Positions 4,691 to 5,712 of a stretch of DNA of 5,712 nucleotides are shown in pieces. Positions within the stretch are counted from its first letter, which is position 1, and every line of letters begins with the position of its first letter. The notes beneath the pieces were generated by a model, which was given only the letters and a program-made list of their open reading frames with translations, did no database searches and was not told the DNA's origin. The DNA lies in contig DVJK01000126.1 of the NCBI GenBank assembly GCA_018716795.1, forward strand, positions 1-5,712. The letters are read 5' to 3'. The DNA is from Candidatus Scatomorpha merdipullorum. GTDB taxonomy: Bacteria; Bacillota; Clostridia; Oscillospirales; Oscillospiraceae. A program made the translations under genes and the position numbers.

Positions 4691-5605
4691 ATGCCGCCAA
4701 TCGTCACCCCGATAATCCTGGGCCTGCTGGTGCTTGTCATCATCTTCATCCTGGTCCGCTGCATCCGCATCGTGCAGCAGTCGCGGGCCTATATCATCGA
4801 GCGCCTGGGCGCGTACCACGCGACCTGGAACGTGGGCCTGCACTTCAAGATACCCTTCATCGAGCGCGTGGCGAAGGTCGTCTCGCTCAAGGAGCAGGTC
4901 GCGGACTTCCAGCCGCAGCCCGTCATCACCAAGGACAACGTCACCATGCAGATAGACACGGTCATCTACTTCCAGATAACCGACCCGATGCTGTACACCT
5001 ACGGCATAGAGCGGCCCATCGTCGCGATTGAGAACCTCTCCGCCACCACCTTGCGCAACATCATCGGCGACCTCGACCTCGACCAGTGCCTCACGAGCCG
5101 CGACGTCATAAACACCAAGATGCGCTCCATCCTCGACGAGGCCACCGACCCCTGGGGCATCAAGGTCCACCGCGTGGAGCTCAAGAACATCCTTCCGCCC
5201 AAGGACATCCAGAACGCCATGGAGAAGCAGATGAAGGCCGAGCGTGAACGCCGTGAGGCCATACTCCGGGCCGAAGGCGAAAAGCGGGCCGCCATCCTGG
5301 AGGCCGAAGGCGAGAAGGAATCCGCCATACTCAGAGCCGACGCCATGAAGCAGCAGCAGATACTGGAGGCCGAAGGCCAGGCCGAGGCCATACTGAAGGT
5401 CCAGACCGCCACTGCCGAAGGCATCCGACTGATAAACGAGGCGGCGCCCTCCGAGGCCGTGGTGAAGCTGAAGGCCCTGGAGGCTTTCTCTGCCGCCGCC
5501 AACGGCAAGGCCACCAAGATAATCATCCCCAGCGAGATCCAGGGTCTGGCCGGCCTGGCCAGCGGAGTGCTGGAGAGCGTCAAGTCCGACGAGCCCGCCA
5601 AATAA
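4691..5605 (+). CDS. SPFH/band 7 (stomatin-like, QmcA-type) membrane protein
   Basis: The product is 304 residues, about the length of E. coli QmcA. Residues 4-23 form one N-terminal membrane segment. The SPFH domain spans about 25-180, with QQSRAYIIERLGAYHATWNVGLHFKIPFIERV (29-60 region), KDNVTMQIDTVIYFQITDP (81-99) and the family's WGIKVHRVELKNILPPKDIQNAM (155-177 region). A long coiled coil (about 172-245) has 11-residue repeats around EAEGE, and a hydrophobic C-terminal segment (275-296) follows. SPFH proteins oligomerise into cage-like rings on the membrane and organise microdomains, often with a protease partner. TAAGGAGG eight bases before the ATG supports this start. It follows the NfeD gene after 37 bp and ends the operon at the terminator; co-function with the NfeD protein is well established for the family. 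Confidence 0.96.
   Translation: MPPIVTPIILGLLVLVIIFILVRCIRIVQQSRAYIIERLGAYHATWNVGLHFKIPFIERVAKVVSLKEQVADFQPQPVITKDNVTMQIDTVIYFQITDPMLYTYGIERPIVAIENLSATTLRNIIGDLDLDQCLTSRDVINTKMRSILDEATDPWGIKVHRVELKNILPPKDIQNAMEKQMKAERERREAILRAEGEKRAAILEAEGEKESAILRADAMKQQQILEAEGQAEAILKVQTATAEGIRLINEAAPSEAVVKLKALEAFSAAANGKATKIIIPSEIQGLAGLASGVLESVKSDEPAK
5273..5377 (+). repeat. 33-bp periodic repeat coding for the SPFH coiled coil
   Basis: GAAGGCGA occurs at 5273 and again at 5306, and CTGGAGGCCGAAGGC occurs at 5297-5311 and 5363-5377. The spacings are 33 and 66 bases, i.e. 11 and 22 residues. The repeat encodes the hendecad of the coiled coil and is a coding, not a regulatory, repeat. Confidence 0.7.
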
Positions 5606-5629
5606 GCGGAGCTGCGGCAACAGCGGTTC

Positions 5630-5660
5630 AAGACCGGCGGCAATATCCCGCCGGTCTTTT
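5630..5660 (+). terminator. Rho-independent terminator of the NfeD-SPFH operon
   Basis: AAGACCGGCGG (5630-5640) pairs perfectly with CCGCCGGTCTT (5648-5658) across a 7-base CAATATC loop, ending in TTTT (5657-5660). It lies 24 bases after the SPFH stop codon and before the next gene, so it separates the two transcripts. Confidence 0.93.
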
Positions 5661-5686
5661 GACGAAATGAAGAGAGGGGATTTGAT

Positions 5687-5712
5687 ATGAGCCTTGCCCA
5701 AGATTTTCTGGT
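5687..5712 (+). CDS. Start of an unidentified gene, cut by the window edge
   Basis: After the terminator, ATG at 5687 is preceded by AGAGGGGA (5673-5680) at a spacing of 6 bases. Eight complete codons and most of a ninth can be read (MSLAQDFLV). This is too short to name a family. Because the terminator lies only 26 bases upstream, the gene either has a promoter in the 5661-5686 stretch, which I cannot see, or depends on read-through. Confidence 0.65.

Noticed and set aside
5264..5400. Regular repeats in the SPFH gene as a CRISPR or tandem-repeat element
   Set aside because: The units are coding, in frame, 33 bases in period and diverged at wobble positions; they reflect the coiled-coil hendecad.
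348..5605. A stomatin-rhomboid partnership like mitochondrial SLP2-PARL
   Set aside because: The rhomboid-like and SPFH genes are about 3.5 kb apart, on opposite strands and in separate operons, and the rhomboid is predicted inactive; shared location alone is not support.
4640..5701. A 353-codon open frame on the minus strand opposite the SPFH gene
   Set aside because: It is a shadow of the SPFH reading frame in GC-rich DNA: it runs through the SPFH gene, its terminator and into the next gene, is rich in low-complexity Gly/Leu/Asp, and has no family resemblance.

Overview
This is a GC-rich, gene-dense stretch of chromosome. It looks like a Gram-positive anaerobe of the Clostridia type (high-GC gut Firmicutes). 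The reasons are a YerC/YecD-type TrpR-related regulator, which is characteristic of Firmicutes, a Hsp33 with the CxC/CxxC zinc centre, strong GGAGG-type ribosome binding sites, and a membrane-anchored protein with a TPEP-repeat linker. Taxonomy is inferred from gene content only. I see no mobile element, CRISPR array, tRNA or rRNA.

Layout, left to right. (1) Minus strand, 1-1205: a catalytically dead rhomboid-like membrane protein with a C-terminal Cys/His zinc-binding tail. It is followed after 54 bp by the 5' part of a single-pass membrane protein that leaves the window at base 1. (2) Plus strand, 1339-2016: a DUF2461 protein, divergent from the rhomboid gene, with an extended -10 promoter for each direction in the 133-bp gap. 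(3) A strong hairpin terminator at 2035-2074 sits between the converging DUF2461 and hslO genes. (4) Minus strand, 4021 down to 2078: a tightly coupled three-gene operon, yerC-like regulator, SAM-dependent methyltransferase, then hslO (Hsp33). The junctions are a 4-base GTGA overlap and a 1-base gap. (5) A 191-bp AT-rich divergent control region at 4022-4212 carries a promoter for each side and small symmetric elements. (6) Plus strand, 4213-5605: a short NfeD-family protein and an SPFH/stomatin (QmcA-like) protein. This is the classic two-gene membrane-microdomain operon, ended by a clean hairpin terminator at 5630-5660. (7) Plus strand from 5687: the first codons of another gene.

Functionally, the window combines redox and proteostasis functions (Hsp33) with membrane quality or organisation (NfeD, SPFH, rhomboid-like). 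Most of it is ordinary housekeeping. The parts most worth a second look are the rhomboid pseudoprotease with its metal-binding tail and the yerC-methyltransferase-hslO operon with its possible self-regulatory operator. I found no convincing wholly new system.
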